A DNA stretch of 47,026 nucleotides from JAUVKA01 sp964465145 (GCA_964465145.1 CAYXJR010000029.1:1-47026); one strand, 5' to 3'. Shown: positions 23,503 to 32,380, counted from the first letter of the stretch. Program-made: numbers and translations. Notes: generated by a model not told the origin, from the letters alone.

Positions 23503-26484
23503 CTATTTTGTTCCCAATTCCTCCTTTAACTTCTCTACTTCACTCTCATATAAATCCAATGCCTTGACCTGTAAGTTAGTCGGGGCTCCCTGGTAGCCGC
23601 CAACTGCACTATAAATTTCAGCAATCTTCTCCCTTAACCTAATTTGTCCTGGTATACCACTTTCTCCTGGTTGGGTGGCAGAAATAGATTCATGCATTGC
23701 TGCATATTTTTCCACTTTTACCTGGGCTTTTTTCTTTGCCGACTTACTTTTGGCTGATTCTAATTCAGCTTGAGCAGCAGCCTGCCTGCTTAAAACTTCC
23801 TCATCAACAGCGGCAAGGTCTTCAAGCATATTGTAAGCACGCATCATCGTTTCATGCCGCAGTTTTCTATCGGCACCAGAATGGGTAAGTTTAGGATTCT
23901 CATTTAAGACCAGTTCTGTTTCATAAGTTTCTTTGCCTTTTATCAGCTTAAGCTTATATGTACCTGCTTCCAAAGAAGGACCAAATGCCGCCTCGAACAA
24001 TGGAATGGGTGATTTAGGTACCTTAGGTGGATCAAGATTGATAGGTACAGTAACCAGGTTAATTCCCTTACGACCGCCTGCCTGAACTTTTTTGATAAAC
24101 TTGCCTTCAGAATCGTACAATTCCATATAAAAATCGCCAAAAGTATGCCGCTTTTGTAGATAATAGGCTATTCTTGGTACATTAGCATAATTCGGGCCTA
24201 CAAACTCCTGATCACCGGCAAAATCCTGCAAACCGGTTTCGGAAATAAAATTGAAGGGGCGTAAAGGCAGGAAAGCAAGGTTTTGATTCATTTTTTCGCT
24301 TGTAAGATGTCTTAGAGGTGTAATATCATCGATGATAATGATTCCACGACCATGGGTGCCTAACACCAGATCACTCTTATCAGACTGAATAGCAATTTCA
24401 TAGACAGCGACTTTTGGTACCTTGTTTTTAAATCTATTCCATTGTTTTCCATGATCGAGACTAATGTACAATCCAAATTCCGTACCCAGGAATAGAAGAT
24501 CCGGGTTTACAAGATCCTGTTTGATTGTGTGGCAGTAAGCTTCAATATCTTCAGTAACCAAAGAAGTCCAGCTTTGTCCATAATCTGAAGTATGGAAGAT
24601 ATAAGGATTCAGATCACCATTTCTGTGAGCATCAACAGTTATAAATGCCTCTTCTTCTTTGAAAAATCCAGGCTCAATCTGCGAGATGAATGCATTTTCC
24701 GGCAAACCTTCAATTTGATCATTCAATAAAGTCCAGCTTTTCCCTCCATCCCTTGTTAATTGCACATTACCGTCATCCGTTCCAATCCAAATAATTTGCT
24801 CATTCAGGGGAGATTCAGCTATAGAATAGAGGCAGGTATTATTTTCTGCCGTACTATTGTCGATTGTCAGTCCTCCTGATGCTTCCTGCTGCTGGCGGGT
24901 TGGGTCATTGGTTGTCAGATCAGGAGATATCCTCTCCCAGGAATTACCTCTGTCTTTCGAGCGATAGAGATATTGTGAACCTGCATAGAGCCAATTTGTT
25001 TTTGCTCCAAAGACGACAGGTGCATCCCAGTTAAAACGCAGATTATCTGTTCCTTCTTCAGGAAATGGCTTGATATACTTCTGTTCGCCAGTTGAATGAT
25101 TCGTGCGGTACATTCTACCACCCTGGTATTGTGAATATGTTATTTCCGGATTATCCGGATCGGCATATGCATAGAAACCATCACCAAATCCAATATTTTC
25201 CCAGCTGGCATTTCCGATACCTCCTGGTTTTCTGGATGGCCCACGCCAAGATCCATTGTCTTGTAATCCACCATAGACATAATATGGTTCCTGATTATCC
25301 AGGCTTACATGATAAAATTGAGATACTGGAAGGCACTGAACAAAATTCCATGAATTTCCCTGATCTGATGAAATGTACATACCCCCATCTGTACCCATAT
25401 ACAACTGCCTGTTATCTAATGGATTTATCCATAATGCATGGGTGTCGCTATGGTATCCGCCTCCAGTAACCGAAGGACTGGAAAACTGTTGTCCTCCATT
25501 CTTGCTAACCCAAAGCTGGGAAGCGGGTTTATATATACGGTCCTTTTCAACCGGATCGGTAACTATATATGAATAATAAAAGGGACGATCCCCCATCTGG
25601 GGTTGTTCGGATAATTTTTCCCAGCTAGAGCCTTGATTATCAGATTTATATAGTGCTGATTTTTCAGTCTCAATTAAAGCATACAATGTATGAGGCTCTA
25701 TTACCGAAATATTAAGGGCAATTCTGCCAATAGTTCCATCCGGCAGATCTTTTTGAAGTTGGTTCCAGCTGATACCACCATCAATGGATTTAAACAGACC
25801 CGAACCAGGGCCGCCAGAACGAAAGGTGTGAGCCTGACGCCTGAAATCCCACATTGCAGCATAAAGAATATCAGGGTTTTTAGGATCCATCACCAGGTCG
25901 GAACAACCTGTTGAAGAATTTCGGTAAAGAAGCTTGATCCATGTGCTTCCACCATCAGAAGTTTTGTATACTCCCCTATCTTCGCTATCGCCCCAAAGAG
26001 CTCCCAGAACTGCTACATATAGAATATCAGGATTTTTGGGATGGATGATTATCCTGGCTATTCTCTCAGAATTCTCCAGACCTTTAAATTCCCACTTCTC
26101 TCCTCCATCAACAGTCCTGTATATACCTGTACCTACCGATGCGCTATTCCGTGTCCAGACTTCGCCGGTACCAACCCATACAGTATCAGGATGTTGTTGG
26201 TCAATTCGTATGGTGCCAATAGACTGGGTATACTCATCAAAAACTGATTTAAAAGAAGTTCCCTTGTTAATTGATTTCCAGACGCCTCCGCCTGCAGCTC
26301 CAACCCAAATGGTGTTTGGGTCAGCATTTTCAGCATCAATAGTAATTATGCGGCCGCTCATCTTTGCCGGGCCAATCTGCCGGCCCGTTAAATCGCCAAA
26401 AGTGGCATCAGAAATCTGGGCCGTTAGTGTCGAAAAAACCAATCCCGCTAGCAAGACCAGGTTAGTTATCAATATTTTTTTCAT
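23503..26484 (-). CDS. Exported Vps10/BNR-repeat beta-propeller protein (sortilin-like)
   Basis: 993 residues with a signal peptide ending near LTAQ. At least ten BNR-type turns are visible (TSDGGSTW, SIDGGISW, SDNQGSSW, SSDQGNSW, SKDRGNSW, TRDGGKSW, TSDYGQSW, SLDHGKQW), the Ser/Thr-x-Asp-x-Gly-x-x-Trp signature of sortilin/Vps10 and xyloglucanase-type propellers. The propeller occupies roughly residues 30-720. A beta-sandwich-like part follows, and then a Lys/Ala/Glu-rich helical stretch (ESAKSKSAKKKAQVKVEKYAA). No catalytic residues can be assigned. Ligand binding outside the inner membrane is likely. It starts only 3 bases after the LolA-like stop, so the two are co-expressed. Confidence 0.85.
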   Translation of the reverse strand: MKKILITNLVLLAGLVFSTLTAQISDATFGDLTGRQIGPAKMSGRIITIDAENADPNTIWVGAAGGGVWKSINKGTSFKSVFDEYTQSIGTIRIDQQHPDTVWVGTGEVWTRNSASVGTGIYRTVDGGEKWEFKGLENSERIARIIIHPKNPDILYVAVLGALWGDSEDRGVYKTSDGGSTWIKLLYRNSSTGCSDLVMDPKNPDILYAAMWDFRRQAHTFRSGGPGSGLFKSIDGGISWNQLQKDLPDGTIGRIALNISVIEPHTLYALIETEKSALYKSDNQGSSWEKLSEQPQMGDRPFYYSYIVTDPVEKDRIYKPASQLWVSKNGGQQFSSPSVTGGGYHSDTHALWINPLDNRQLYMGTDGGMYISSDQGNSWNFVQCLPVSQFYHVSLDNQEPYYVYGGLQDNGSWRGPSRKPGGIGNASWENIGFGDGFYAYADPDNPEITYSQYQGGRMYRTNHSTGEQKYIKPFPEEGTDNLRFNWDAPVVFGAKTNWLYAGSQYLYRSKDRGNSWERISPDLTTNDPTRQQQEASGGLTIDNSTAENNTCLYSIAESPLNEQIIWIGTDDGNVQLTRDGGKSWTLLNDQIEGLPENAFISQIEPGFFKEEEAFITVDAHRNGDLNPYIFHTSDYGQSWTSLVTEDIEAYCHTIKQDLVNPDLLFLGTEFGLYISLDHGKQWNRFKNKVPKVAVYEIAIQSDKSDLVLGTHGRGIIIIDDITPLRHLTSEKMNQNLAFLPLRPFNFISETGLQDFAGDQEFVGPNYANVPRIAYYLQKRHTFGDFYMELYDSEGKFIKKVQAGGRKGINLVTVPINLDPPKVPKSPIPLFEAAFGPSLEAGTYKLKLIKGKETYETELVLNENPKLTHSGADRKLRHETMMRAYNMLEDLAAVDEEVLSRQAAAQAELESAKSKSAKKKAQVKVEKYAAMHESISATQPGESGIPGQIRLREKIAEIYSAVGGYQGAPTNLQVKALDLYESEVEKLKEELGTK

Positions 26485-26487
26485 GAC

Positions 26488-27207
26488 TTACTTAACTGGT
26501 TTATCAAACTTTCCAGCACCCAAATCAACATTTAGTACTGTTTCATCAATTACGATTGTACTCATTACCTGGCCATTCATTTTGGTTTCAATTTTGCCTG
26601 GATAAACAAATCCATCACCCTCCTGATAATTACTCATAAAAGTATCAGATTCCATTACCTGACCTTGCATTTTGATTTTTGAATTCATTTTGATAACCAC
26701 ATAATTTTCGGCGTCTATATAATAAGTATATACATCCTCATCCTTTGAAACAGCTTTTATTACATTGCAATCAACGCCTTCAATTTCCTCATTTTCCTCC
26801 AGGCTTACTTCATAGCCTTTATCTTTCCAGTTCCACAACATTCCTTCATAATCTGCCTGAACTTTAACAGATTTTAATTCATCCTCGCTCATGGCCTGAG
26901 GTTCTGTCATTCCAGCAAAAGGATTAAGGCTCCAACCCTCTTCTCCATTATAGGTTTGAATTAAAGTCATGTCCTGGAAAGTTGCCTCAATACGAAATTT
27001 GTTTGGAGCGGCGGCATACTGTATAAAGGGAATTTCAAGCCCCATCTGGATCATTTTTCCAGTTGATTGAGAGTTTTTTGAGGCGAGCATCGTTTCCTGG
27101 CCAGAGACTTCAAAATAATTCTTCAGAACTTCTTCAAGACTCTGTGCAGATACAAATGCTGTTGACATAAAAAGGACAGCTGCAATACTTAGAGATAATT
27201 TTTTCAT
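26488..27207 (-). CDS. Exported LolA/outer-membrane-lipoprotein-sorting-like protein
   Basis: 239 residues with a signal peptide (MKKLSLSIAAVLFMSTAFVSAQ). The mature part has the half-barrel pattern of the LolA/LppX-like superfamily: an N-terminal helix (SLEEVLKNYFEVSG), KNSQSTGKMIQMGLEIPF, the KFRIEATFQDMTLIQTYNGEEGW block, a VDCNVIKAVSKDEDVYTYYIDAENYVVIKM strand pair and a final FDKPVK. Such proteins carry lipids or lipoproteins in the periplasm, but many Bacteroidota paralogues have no proven cargo. It heads the unit with the Vps10-like and M28 genes and has the best promoter of the window. Confidence 0.75.
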   Translation of the reverse strand: MKKLSLSIAAVLFMSTAFVSAQSLEEVLKNYFEVSGQETMLASKNSQSTGKMIQMGLEIPFIQYAAAPNKFRIEATFQDMTLIQTYNGEEGWSLNPFAGMTEPQAMSEDELKSVKVQADYEGMLWNWKDKGYEVSLEENEEIEGVDCNVIKAVSKDEDVYTYYIDAENYVVIKMNSKIKMQGQVMESDTFMSNYQEGDGFVYPGKIETKMNGQVMSTIVIDETVLNVDLGAGKFDKPVK

Positions 27208-27232
27208 GGTTTTTAATAATTTTATTTTTTTA

Positions 27233-27262
27233 CAAATCTACCTGATTAGGAATAAGTACAAA
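27233..27262 (-). promoter_or_regulatory. Bacteroidota-type promoter for the LolA-like/Vps10/M28 unit
   Basis: Read on the minus strand: TTTG, 18 bases, TAGATTTG. This matches the phylum's -33 TTTG and -7 TAnnTTTG elements with good spacing, and puts the start site about 20 bases before the ATG at 27207. Confidence 0.65.
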
Positions 27263-27324
27263 CAAATATATTGCAAATTGGTTGGAAAAATCGGTGAATC
27301 ATTAAATTGTATCGGTAAAACTAT

Positions 27325-27519
27325 TTGAACAAGGCCTATGGAATATGCAAATTGGTTAATGGGCGTACTGATTTTATTTCAAGCATGTCAATCAAAAAAC
27401 CCTCTGCTACTCATGTTCTCGACCATCCCGGAAAACTTATTACGCCAGGATTTATTGATAGCCATCTGCACTTCTTAACAGGAGGAATTCATTTCCAGGA
27501 TAAGAAAGTTCGCCACTGA
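27325..27519 (+). pseudogene. Amidohydrolase N-terminal stub (YtcJ-like)
   Basis: An open stretch of about 64 codons without an ATG near its head reads LVNGRTDF...VLDHPGKLITPGFIDSHLHFLTGG and then stops. This is the N-terminal beta-sandwich end plus the first metal motif (HxH) of metal-dependent amidohydrolases of the YtcJ type, which normally run to about 540 residues. Everything after the first metal motif is gone. It lies between the LolA-like promoter and the basic-peptide gene. Confidence 0.7.
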
Positions 27520-27674
27520 GGAAATCATCAAACATAAACAGCCAGCCTTTGGATAGATTAGTATAAATTATATGTTTAAGTTCAGCAGTATCCAAAACAA
27601 AATCTGAACATTCAATAATGCATTAACATAACAAATAAGTATGTAATTTTATATAATTATTAAAACATACTATC

Positions 27675-27779
27675 ATGGCTAAATCACAAGATGCTAAGAA
27701 GAACGTAAAGAAAGAACCCCTTAAGACTGCTAAAGAAAAAAAGGCAGAAAAGCGAGAGAAGAAAGCTAAAAGGGATTAA
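27675..27779 (+). CDS. Lysine-rich 34-residue peptide
   Basis: ATG at 27675, stop TAA at 27777-27779. It starts MAKSQDAKKNVKKEP and continues LKTAKEKKAEKREKKAKRD, so about two-fifths of the residues are Lys or Arg and there is no hydrophobic core. Such a sequence is likely disordered and nucleic-acid binding. I have an impression, not verified, of short MAKSQ-type basic peptides beside RNA helicases and cold-shock genes in this phylum. The DEAD-type helicase starts 107 bases downstream with its own promoter. Confidence 0.7.
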   Translation: MAKSQDAKKNVKKEPLKTAKEKKAEKREKKAKRD

Positions 27780-27840
27780 TAATTACTTGAAACTGAATAA
27801 TACGACAACTATTTGATCGCAATCGTGGTTTTCAAGCTCA

Positions 27841-27871
27841 TTGTTCAGTTTGCAATTATGCCCTACCTTTG
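27841..27871 (+). promoter_or_regulatory. Bacteroidota-type promoter for the RNA helicase
   Basis: TTG at 27841-27843, a 20-base spacer and TACCTTTG at 27864-27871, an exact TAnnTTTG box. The expected start site is only about 10 bases from the ATG at 27887, so the leader would be very short. Confidence 0.55.
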
Positions 27872-27886
27872 TGGAAATTATTCTAA

Positions 27887-29236
27887 ATGATTCAATTTGA
27901 AGATTTAAATCTTTCCAAACAAATACTGACCGCAATTGATGAGTTAGGGTTTGACAGGCCAACCCCTATACAGGCACAAGCCTACAATGTTGTTCTTTCG
28001 GGTAAAGATCTGGTAGGAATAGCACAAACAGGTACAGGGAAAACATATGCTTATGTGCTCCCTTTGTTGAGGGATATCAAGTTTTCAAAGCAAGTTAACC
28101 CTAGATTATTAATATTGGTTCCTACCCGGGAACTGGTATTACAGGTTGTTGAGCAAATAGAGAGCCTAACAAAATATCTTACTATTAGAACTTTAGGTGT
28201 TTTTGGAGGGGTCAATATTAATACGCAAAAACAGAAGGCGGCTCAGGGCACCGACATTCTTGTGGCCACACCCGGGCGTTTATATGATCTGGTCGTAAGC
28301 AGAGCAATACAACTGAATGGAGTCAAAAAACTGGTGATTGATGAGGTTGATGTAATGTTGGATCTCGGATTTCGTTTCCAATTGACAAATATCTTTGATT
28401 TTCTTCCAGATCGCCGTCAAAACATCATGTTTTCAGCTACCATGACAGAGGAGATTGATGCTCTGATTGATAATTTCTTTATTGCTCCAACCAAAATATC
28501 CGTTGCTTTAAGTGGTACTCCTTTAGATAATATCGCCCAACAATGTTATCGGGTACAGAATTTTTACACGAAAGTTAATTTGTTAACACACTTATTGTCT
28601 GATAAGGATGAATATCAAAAAGTATTGGTTTTTGTGTCCAACAAAAAAAACGCAGATAGACTATTTGAAGCTTTAGAAGAGAAACATGGATCAGAAACCG
28701 GTATTATACATTCTAATAAAACCCAGAATTATAGAATCAAGTCGGTCAAAAAATTTGATGAAGGGAAAAACAGGGTATTGGTTGCGACTGATGTAATAGC
28801 CAGGGGATTAGACTTAGAAAGGATTACTCATGTGATCAATTTTGATACTCCCGGTTTTCCTGAAAATTACATGCATCGTATAGGTAGGACTGGCAGAGCT
28901 GAACAGCAGGGGAAAACTATTTTATTTTACACCGATGCGGAAAAAGAGGCAAAAGAAGCGATAGAAAGTTTGATGGATTACAAAATTCCATTAATGGAAT
29001 TCCCGGGTGATGTAGAGATATCAAATGAGCTTATTCCTGAAGAGCGGCCTAAAGAGACTCCAAATAATCCGAATAGAAATATAAAAACAGAGACCCGGGG
29101 GCCAGCTTTTCACGAGAAGAAAGAAAAAAACAAGAAGACCAATCAGGGTGGATCCTACCTCAGGAAAATGAAAACCTATAAAAAGCCTCAAACCAGAGGG
29201 GATAAAATCATGAATAGACGCAGTAAAAAGAGATAG
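27887..29236 (+). CDS. DEAD-box-family ATP-dependent RNA helicase (DEVD variant)
   Basis: 449 residues with both RecA lobes. Q-motif GFDRPTPIQ; motif I AQTGTGKT at 46-53; Ia PTRELVLQ; motif II DEVD at 152-155 instead of DEAD; motif III SAT at 183-185; then LVATDVIARGLDLERI and HRIGRTGRAEQQG in lobe 2. A basic tail of about 75 residues (PKETPNNPNRN through NRRSKKR) probably gives RNA contact. It unwinds or remodels short RNA duplexes, likely in ribosome assembly or cold adaptation. The replaced Ala of motif II is tolerated in several helicases of this phylum, to my knowledge. Confidence 0.92.
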   Translation: MIQFEDLNLSKQILTAIDELGFDRPTPIQAQAYNVVLSGKDLVGIAQTGTGKTYAYVLPLLRDIKFSKQVNPRLLILVPTRELVLQVVEQIESLTKYLTIRTLGVFGGVNINTQKQKAAQGTDILVATPGRLYDLVVSRAIQLNGVKKLVIDEVDVMLDLGFRFQLTNIFDFLPDRRQNIMFSATMTEEIDALIDNFFIAPTKISVALSGTPLDNIAQQCYRVQNFYTKVNLLTHLLSDKDEYQKVLVFVSNKKNADRLFEALEEKHGSETGIIHSNKTQNYRIKSVKKFDEGKNRVLVATDVIARGLDLERITHVINFDTPGFPENYMHRIGRTGRAEQQGKTILFYTDAEKEAKEAIESLMDYKIPLMEFPGDVEISNELIPEERPKETPNNPNRNIKTETRGPAFHEKKEKNKKTNQGGSYLRKMKTYKKPQTRGDKIMNRRSKKR

Positions 29237-29522
29237 CCATTTTTGGTGCAAATGAAAATTAGCTTTTTGTTTCTGGATTTGCCAAGGCTTGACAGAAATA
29301 TCTTCTTGACTGCGGAGTCTTTCTTACTTCGGTTTTTTCAAAAGGCTATCAAGTCCATTAGGTGTAAACCTACTCAGATACTCATGCATTGCAGAGTATT
29401 ATCCGGGAAAATTATTATCACTTTTTGACCAGGTTTTGTTATTCTTAATACCTTTAAGCAAAACCTTTATTGATATTATCTATTAAATTGTATGATAGGC
29501 CCAAATTGAATATAGACCCTGA

Positions 29523-30005
29523 ATGGAAGTTGCCACATTAAGAGAAATCAAACAAGAATTGAGTATCCGTACACAAAAGGAACTCGTTGAACTCTGCCTG
29601 CGTTTATCGAAATTCAAAAAGGAAAATAAAGAGTTATTAACCTACCTTTTGTTTGAAGCATCTAACGAAGCAGCCTATATTAAGGGGATTAAAAGCATTA
29701 TAGCTCAGGAATTTAAACTGATAAATAAAAATAGTTATTACTATATTAAGAAGAGTGTTCGCAAGATATTACGAGGAGTCAAGAAATACATCCGCTACTC
29801 GAAGAAGAAAGGAACGGAGGTAGAATTGCTGCTATATTTTTGTTCAGAATTAAAACAAATGAGCCCTTCTTTTTACAAAAGCAATCCCTTATATAATATG
29901 TACAATCGCCAAATTGAAGTCATCAAAAAGGCTATTTCTACTATGCATGAGGATTTGCAATATGATTTCGAAGCCGAATTAAATGACCTATTACTCATAA
30001 AATGA
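29523..30005 (+). CDS. Conserved small basic helical protein (possibly DUF6155)
   Basis: 160 residues, predicted almost all alpha-helical, with many Lys, Leu and Tyr (NKNSYYYIKKSVRKILRGVKKYIRYSKKK). No signal peptide or membrane segment. I associate the pattern tentatively with DUF6155, and no function is known to me. Its stop overlaps the start of the truncated B12/radical-SAM gene as ATGA, suggesting the pair was once an operon. The 286 bases before it contain no gene or clear promoter. Confidence 0.6.
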   Translation: MEVATLREIKQELSIRTQKELVELCLRLSKFKKENKELLTYLLFEASNEAAYIKGIKSIIAQEFKLINKNSYYYIKKSVRKILRGVKKYIRYSKKKGTEVELLLYFCSELKQMSPSFYKSNPLYNMYNRQIEVIKKAISTMHEDLQYDFEAELNDLLLIK

Positions 30006-30670
30006 ATGTGTTACTGGTATATCCTCTGTACCCTGATGCCTATTTTGGTTTCAAACATGCTGTACGTTTCATATCTAAAAAAGCTTCGATTCCTCCTATA
30101 GGTTTAATAACTGTATCTGCCATGTTACCTGACAGTTGGCATAAGAAGCTGGTCGACATGAATGTCTCACCCCTATTGACCAGTGATCTTGAATGGGCTG
30201 ATTATGTTTTTATAAGTGCCATGATGATACAAAAGGAATCGCTAAAACAGGTGATAGCAGAGTGCATAAAGCATCAGGTGAAAATAGTTGCAGGGGGCCC
30301 TCTTTTTACGCATGATTACGGCAATTATCCTCAAATAGACCATTTCATATTGAATGAAGCGGAGGTTGCTTTTCCTGCTTTCCTGAATGATTTAGAAACG
30401 GGGAAGCCTCCACAAAACATATACCGAGCAGATAAATTTGCAGATATTATAGACTCTCCGGTTCCTGATTTCCATTTGTTGGCCCGAAAGGAATATGCTT
30501 ATATGAATATTCAGATTTCACGTGGATGCCCCTTCTCATGCGAATTTTGTGAAATTCCTTCACTACTTGGCCACAAGGTTAGAATGAAGGGAACCAATCA
30601 AATTATCAAAGAACTTGATACGCTTTATAATTGGAGAAGTAGTATCAGGATAAAAGTCAGGCAGGACTGA
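30002..30670 (+). pseudogene. B12-binding/radical-SAM protein, truncated after the cluster motif
   Basis: 222 codons. Residues 1-140 form a cobalamin-binding-like Rossmann domain (LLVYPLYPDAYFG, ADYVFISAMMIQKESL, KIVAGGPLFT). Then comes the radical-SAM signature RGCPFSCEFC with C176, C180 and C183. Homology ends about 30 residues later at ELDTLYN; a short unrelated tail (WRSSIRIKVRQD) and a stop follow. Full members of this B12-binding radical-SAM group run to about 450-500 residues, so most of the SAM barrel is missing and the product cannot be an active radical-SAM enzyme. It may be a decayed gene or, less likely, a retained domain. Confidence 0.72.
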
Positions 30671-30695
30671 GTAAAATTCAGCACAAAATGCTCAA

Positions 30696-30839
30696 TTATC
30701 CATATGACAATTGCCGAATAGTGTCTCCTGTTATTATAATGGCGGTATCAATATCTTTCTCTGTAACCATTAGGTTGGTTACCGCCCTAATATTCTTTTT
30801 ATCAACTGCCAGCATCCATAGGCCTTTTTCATCCCAAAT
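30696..30839 (-). pseudogene. C-terminal relic of a threonine-aldolase-like gene
   Basis: On the minus strand about 46 codons read IWDEKGLWMLAVDKK...IRAVTNLMVTEKDIDTAI and end at a TAA (30696-30698). The RAVTNLMVTEKDID pattern resembles the last helix of PLP fold-type I enzymes such as low-specificity threonine aldolase. The stretch has no start. It overlaps the last few codons of the class V aminotransferase in a different frame, so the aminotransferase end and this tail are either a rearrangement joint or a frameshifted old 3' end. Family assignment is tentative. Confidence 0.4.
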
Positions 30840-32088
30840 CTTTCAATGCCTTGACAAACACATCCAATTCGGCCGGTGTTGTAAACACATTGGGGGTAAT
30901 CCGGCAACCATGAACCCCTGCCCCATCAATAGCTACGGTATATATTTTGTATTTATCCAGCAGGGTTTTAGCAAGATCCCCAGGCTTTATCCCCTTGATT
31001 CCCACATTAGCAATCGCACATGATCTGGTTGGATCTTCGGGCGTATTCAAAATAATATGCGGCAATGATCTGACCTGGTTGGTCCAGTAGTTTTGCAGGT
31101 AATGTAAACGGGCTTCCTTGCGTTCCGGGCCGATCATCATGTAATAGTCAAGAGCGTTTGAGATTGCCAGATCAGTATGAACAGGATGAGTTCCGGTATG
31201 GTTCAGTTGGGAAATGTCATCATCTTCTCGTTTGCCTTCAGCGAGCAGGGGCCAGATATTAGGGATATGCTTCTTTTTAACATATAAAAAGCCGGCTCCC
31301 AGAGGAACGCTAAGCCATTTATGGAGACTGGTACCATAATAATCGCAATCCAGATCGCTTAAAGAAAAGTTGATGTGTGCAAAAGCATGGGCTCCATCCA
31401 CCATCACCTGTACACCTTTGCTATGGGCCATATCACATATTTTCCTTACAGGCAGTATGTGTCCGGTAATGTTGATCATGTGACAAACCATTAATAGCCT
31501 GGTTTTATCAGTAATAGCACTAGCATAGAGATCAACAATCTCCTTATCAGAAACAGGATGGTTTGGAACAGATACAATCTTGTTGACAACACCGTGTCTC
31601 CTTGATACCAGTTTGAACATCTCAAGCATGGCTCCATAATCCTGCTCCGCCATAACCGCTTCATCTCCCTGTTCCCAATGTATGCCGCCAATAATCAAAT
31701 CAAGCGATTCAGTTGTATTTCTGGTTATAATCAACTCATCGGCCGGGCAGCCAGCTATCTTGGCCAGTTTTTCAACCATTTTCTTTTTGTTCTCTCTCTG
31801 AACGGTCCTCATGTAATATGAACCCTGATAATTAACATCACGGACATGTTGAATAAAACTTTCGAGAGTCTCCTGAGGTTGAATGCAGTAATAGCCATTT
31901 TCGAGATTGATATAGTCGGGTTTAAGCCTGTAACCCTTGCGGATACCACCCCAGAATGTTTCATCTTCGGCAAGTTTCTTTGGAGATATATGACTGTGCA
32001 TATCTATCCATCGCTCCAGTCCATAAGCAGAGGGAACGGCGCCCAGGCTAAGTAATCCCAGGCTTTTTATAAAGGTTCGTTTATCCAT
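30829..32088 (-). CDS. Class V aminotransferase (isopenicillin-N-epimerase-like), exported
   Basis: 419 residues from the ATG at 32088; an upstream in-frame ATG at 32145 adds 19 residues but breaks the signal. The chosen N-terminus MDKRTFIKSLGLLSLGAVPSAYG is a Tat-like leader (KR instead of RR). The body is PLP fold type I class V: ITRNTTESLDLIIGGIHW, the Asp in VDGAHAFAHINFSLSDLDCDYYGTSLHKW with the Schiff-base Lys, then GAGFLYVKK. Relatives include isopenicillin-N epimerase, selenocysteine lyase-like and kynureninase-like proteins; the substrate is unknown. It is flanked by relics on both sides, which suggests it survived or arrived in a decaying locus. Confidence 0.82.
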   Translation of the reverse strand: MDKRTFIKSLGLLSLGAVPSAYGLERWIDMHSHISPKKLAEDETFWGGIRKGYRLKPDYINLENGYYCIQPQETLESFIQHVRDVNYQGSYYMRTVQRENKKKMVEKLAKIAGCPADELIITRNTTESLDLIIGGIHWEQGDEAVMAEQDYGAMLEMFKLVSRRHGVVNKIVSVPNHPVSDKEIVDLYASAITDKTRLLMVCHMINITGHILPVRKICDMAHSKGVQVMVDGAHAFAHINFSLSDLDCDYYGTSLHKWLSVPLGAGFLYVKKKHIPNIWPLLAEGKREDDDISQLNHTGTHPVHTDLAISNALDYYMMIGPERKEARLHYLQNYWTNQVRSLPHIILNTPEDPTRSCAIANVGIKGIKPGDLAKTLLDKYKIYTVAIDGAGVHGCRITPNVFTTPAELDVFVKALKDLG

Positions 32089-32218
32089 GATGTGTAGATC
32101 TTTAGCTAGAAGGTTTGAATATGCAATAAAGTTATTAAAAAACATTCTACAATAAGTATAGGAAATAGAAATGTATTACGTTTAGCAAATCATTTGTGGT
32201 AAATAATTTTAAGTAAAT

Positions 32219-32380
32219 ATGAAGACTATAGGGTTAATTGGTGGAATGAGCTGGGAATCATCGGCAAAACAACTTGAGAAGGCAGGGGCTGACATTGTAG
32301 TCCTTTGTACGAATACCATGCATCTATGCAGCCATGCTGAGCGGTTTTTCAACACCTTAACTATTCCAGCAAAGGGATGA
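32219..32380 (+). pseudogene. Aspartate/glutamate racemase relic with internal deletion
   Basis: ATG at 32219, TGA at 32378-32380, 53 codons. It begins MKTIGLIGGMSWESS, the standard start of the Asp/Glu racemase (YgeA-like) family. It jumps directly to KQLEKAGADIVVLCTNTMHLC, which in intact proteins carries the first catalytic Cys after about 60 more residues, and stops at TIPAKG. About 55-60 codons are missing inside and about 130 at the end of a protein that is normally about 230 residues. The reading frame across the joint is intact. The next 217 bases before the MttB-like gene show nothing I can interpret. Confidence 0.8.

Noticed and set aside
27534..27590. Short open run RKFATEEIIKHKQPAFG after the amidohydrolase stub
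   Set aside because: Too short, and it matches no part of the expected amidohydrolase continuation.
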